Below are positions 32,601 through 33,441 of a DNA stretch of 33,441 nt, one piece after another. The DNA is from FW021-bin31 sp964478125 (GTDB lineage: Bacteria > Bacteroidota > Bacteroidia > Chitinophagales > Chitinophagaceae): NCBI GenBank assembly GCA_964478125.1, contig CAYZGR010000036.1, positions 1 through 33,441 on the forward strand. The letters are read 5' to 3'. Numbering within the stretch: the first letter of the stretch is position 1; every line of letters starts with the position of its first letter. The position numbers and the translations under genes are program-made. The notes beneath the pieces were generated by a model. That model ran no database searches, had not been told where the DNA came from, and was given only the letters and a program-made list of their open reading frames with translations.

Positions 32601-32771
32601 CCCGGGAATCTGATACCAAAAATATCCAGCTTGGATGTGTACATAAATGCAAGAAATCTGATCACCTGGGATAGTATGTTGGGAAATTGGGATCCGGAAA
32701 GAGTTGAAGGAAGTGGTTATCAATATCCCCAGATACGAACGATAACATTTGGGATAGATATTAGTTACTAA
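29688..32771 (+). CDS. SusC-like TonB-dependent outer-membrane transporter, second copy
   Basis: 1,027 residues. Sec signal ending near TSA-QN (30). The CarboxypepD_reg-like domain spans ~34-105 (IKGTVYDSSTHTVLPGVSV ... FSFIGYNTKEV), followed by the TonB box region LEEVVAVGYQTKTRGE, the plug with PGVVVNDRGGAPGDNN, LIVIDGVPRS and ISVLKDASAAIYGARAANGV, then the barrel with a C-terminal ISY. It differs enough from the first SusC throughout to be an old paralogue with its own ligand, for example a different oligosaccharide length or decoration. It shares the operator of the first copy, so both should respond to the same signal. The SusD partner follows after 14 bp. Confidence 0.96.
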   Translation: MEVKTTKMSMRLILLLSIAFLFPFFETSAQNTTEIKGTVYDSSTHTVLPGVSVHVKGETNGGLTNEEGRYTIQAKSSDVLVFSFIGYNTKEVLIGDQTTINVNLKSTSTRLEEVVAVGYQTKTRGEITSAISDISGEAITATSENNITQAIQGKIPGVVVNDRGGAPGDNNAEFLVRGKATLGDNSPLIVIDGVPRSTDDFAHIAPEDIESISVLKDASAAIYGARAANGVILITTKKGRIGKSIITLSSDYGIQSLAKFPKAMTSFERAEYFNEWHKYNGLQPLWSDEALEHFKKGDEPLKYPNTDWAKVALADHAPETHHNLSVRGGTDKFQYYVSGDLLYQKGLLKSGDLHYKQFQIRSNLTANVTDDLKIGVNLMGRKSQDHSPISSSSTIWGHIIDNYPWVVAQWPNGTFPPGLEDYGNTPYTDTHDKYGTYDRNRYIFNSTLSIEYMIPGIEGLKVSGYASFDYENEYQKAFSNIWAVYDYDPETDQYTEVSKGHSNGSRNGLLDQRGSRQVVKNNNFISQSLYHAQISYAKSFGKHNINAFVAYEQSSNATDLLSAYRQDLPTSEKPYLFAGGENGKDNNGYVTEGGRINYFGSISYDYSRKYMVDFTLRDDGSFNFAKGKRFGLFPAVSAGWNISEEQFMRGAASWLDNLKLRASWGKMGNDRVPSYQFLTIYGFSDFYAYGQNPVAQKELQVTQIANPNITWETSYQTDIGVDFTAWNSLLNFSIDVFTEKRRDILVARNASVPDYTALTLPDENLGKVDNKGIELSINHQNTVGAVSYHVGGNLTYNKNKIVFMDEAKDIPDYQRKEGHPMDSWLVYQDDGIFRSQSEIDHYPHMPGTQPGDVKFVDVDGDGEITGNDKIRKYTSPTPRAQFGFNLGAGYKNISLDVFFQGQAGAEQNVFYGEGINAIRPFYTKRWTPDNPGAEFPRAFDRDDPINVQPSTFWLYNASFLRLKSVRLMYTLPGNLIPKISSLDVYINARNLITWDSMLGNWDPERVEGSGYQYPQIRTITFGIDISY

Positions 32772-32785
32772 TTAAAATATTTGTT

Positions 32786-33441
32786 ATGAATAGATTTATG
32801 AAAATTGCTTTTGCTATTATATTGACTTGTTTATCTATTTCCTGTGAGAAATCCGTATTGGATAAAAATCCTCAAAATGAATTCTCTGAGAAAGATGTAT
32901 GGGGAGATATTAATCTTGCCAAGTCTTATTTGAATACCGTTTATGATGGAATTGGACAGTGGGGTATGCATCATTATCGTAACCCTCAAGTAATGGCTTG
33001 TTCAGCCACAGACGAAGCATGGCAAAGAGGAGATCATGGAGTATGGGTAATGAATAAGGGTAATATTACAGCCAGCAACTATGGAGATTTTAATATATGG
33101 ACTCCCGATTATCAAGCGATAAGGAGGTGTAATATTTTTCTTAAGAATATAGACGATGTTCCGGATGTTAGTGAAGAGGAACTCAAATCGATGAAAGCAC
33201 AGGCAAGATTTGTCCGGGCTATAAATTATGCCGATCTCGTAGATTGGTATTCCTGGTGGGAAGGAGATCATAATGGCGTACCCATTATCACAGAACCATT
33301 TAATTTGGACGATGATTTTAAAGTAACACGAGCTGATTATTCGGAAGTCGTAGATTTCATTACCAGCGAGTTGGATGCAATTGCAGGAGACCTTCCCGAT
33401 GAATGGGATGCTGATAATTTTGGAAGGGTGACTAAAGGAGC
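32786..33441 (+). CDS. SusD/RagB-like lipoprotein, second copy (3' end beyond the window)
   Basis: The frame opens at ATG 32786 and is still open at the last base, giving ~218 residues of an expected 500-600. The N-terminus MNRFMKIAFAIILTCLSISC is a standard Sec lipoprotein signal with Cys20, unlike the Tat-like signal of the first SusD. The mature part shows the SusD start (LDKNPQNEFSEKDVW, LAKSYLNTVYD), the helix KSMKAQARFVRAINYADLVDWY (split here as AQARFVRAINYADL, ~137-150) and GVPIITEPF, the family hallmark. The visible end, NFGRVTKGA, matches the SGRITKGAA point of the first SusD. It forms the surface lid of the second SusC. Confidence 0.94.
   Translation, partial: MNRFMKIAFAIILTCLSISCEKSVLDKNPQNEFSEKDVWGDINLAKSYLNTVYDGIGQWGMHHYRNPQVMACSATDEAWQRGDHGVWVMNKGNITASNYGDFNIWTPDYQAIRRCNIFLKNIDDVPDVSEEELKSMKAQARFVRAINYADLVDWYSWWEGDHNGVPIITEPFNLDDDFKVTRADYSEVVDFITSELDAIAGDLPDEWDADNFGRVTKG

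Noticed and set aside
1..33441. tRNA, rRNA, CRISPR or integrase/attachment sites
   Set aside because: No cloverleaf-like sequence, regularly spaced repeat array or recombinase motif was seen on reading both strands; this was by eye and a dedicated search could still find a small RNA gene.

Overview
The window is a Bacteroidota chromosome segment. The evidence is two SusC/SusD outer-membrane pairs, promoters resembling the Bacteroidota TTG...TAnnTTTG form, weak Shine-Dalgarno sites and moderately AT-rich DNA. A c-type cytochrome domain and a high-potential iron-sulfur protein point to a respiring environmental member (Sphingobacteriia/Chitinophagia-like) rather than a strict gut anaerobe; that placement is inference. 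No rRNA, tRNA, CRISPR array, transposase or phage gene was seen.

Layout. (1) 1-455: 3' part of an AraC-type regulator cut by the window edge. (2) 609-1823, minus strand: an AGE-family sugar 2-epimerase, divergent from the next block. (3) 2079-13759, plus strand: a tight run of genes: SSS symporter, lipoprotein beta-propeller dehydrogenase with a C-terminal cytochrome c domain, CE15-like esterase, two-lobed esterase, a 24-codon fossil of a second SSS symporter, Tat-exported amidohydrolase, DUF1080 (3-keto-glycoside hydrolase family) lipoprotein, a second propeller dehydrogenase without cytochrome c, and a Tat-exported HiPIP. A second DUF1080 protein follows at 13956-14729. (4) 14935-17185: two convergent LacI regulators. 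(5) 17766-29309: SusC, SusD and three paralogous two-lobed alpha/beta hydrolases, the last two sharing an apparently exact 1,071-bp 3' half. (6) 29688-33441: a second SusC and the start of a second SusD.

How it may work together (inference). The Sus complexes import an acylated or uronate-esterified glycan. Five secreted esterases strip ester groups. Lipoprotein dehydrogenases oxidise the sugar in the periplasm, passing electrons to the fused cytochrome c or to HiPIP. DUF1080 proteins cleave 3-keto glycosides, the amidohydrolase may open a lactone, and the SSS symporter and AGE epimerase handle the released sugar. No glycoside hydrolase or polysaccharide lyase of a recognisable family lies in the window, which is odd for such a locus.

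Regulation. Two operator classes are visible. A 15-of-17 match, TTGCGTNNACGTACACA, covers the end of the -7 box and the likely start site of both the symporter operon and the first LacI gene. A 14-bp palindrome, CGAGAGCGTTCTCG, lies just upstream of the promoters of both susC-like genes. This suggests one LacI protein per module.
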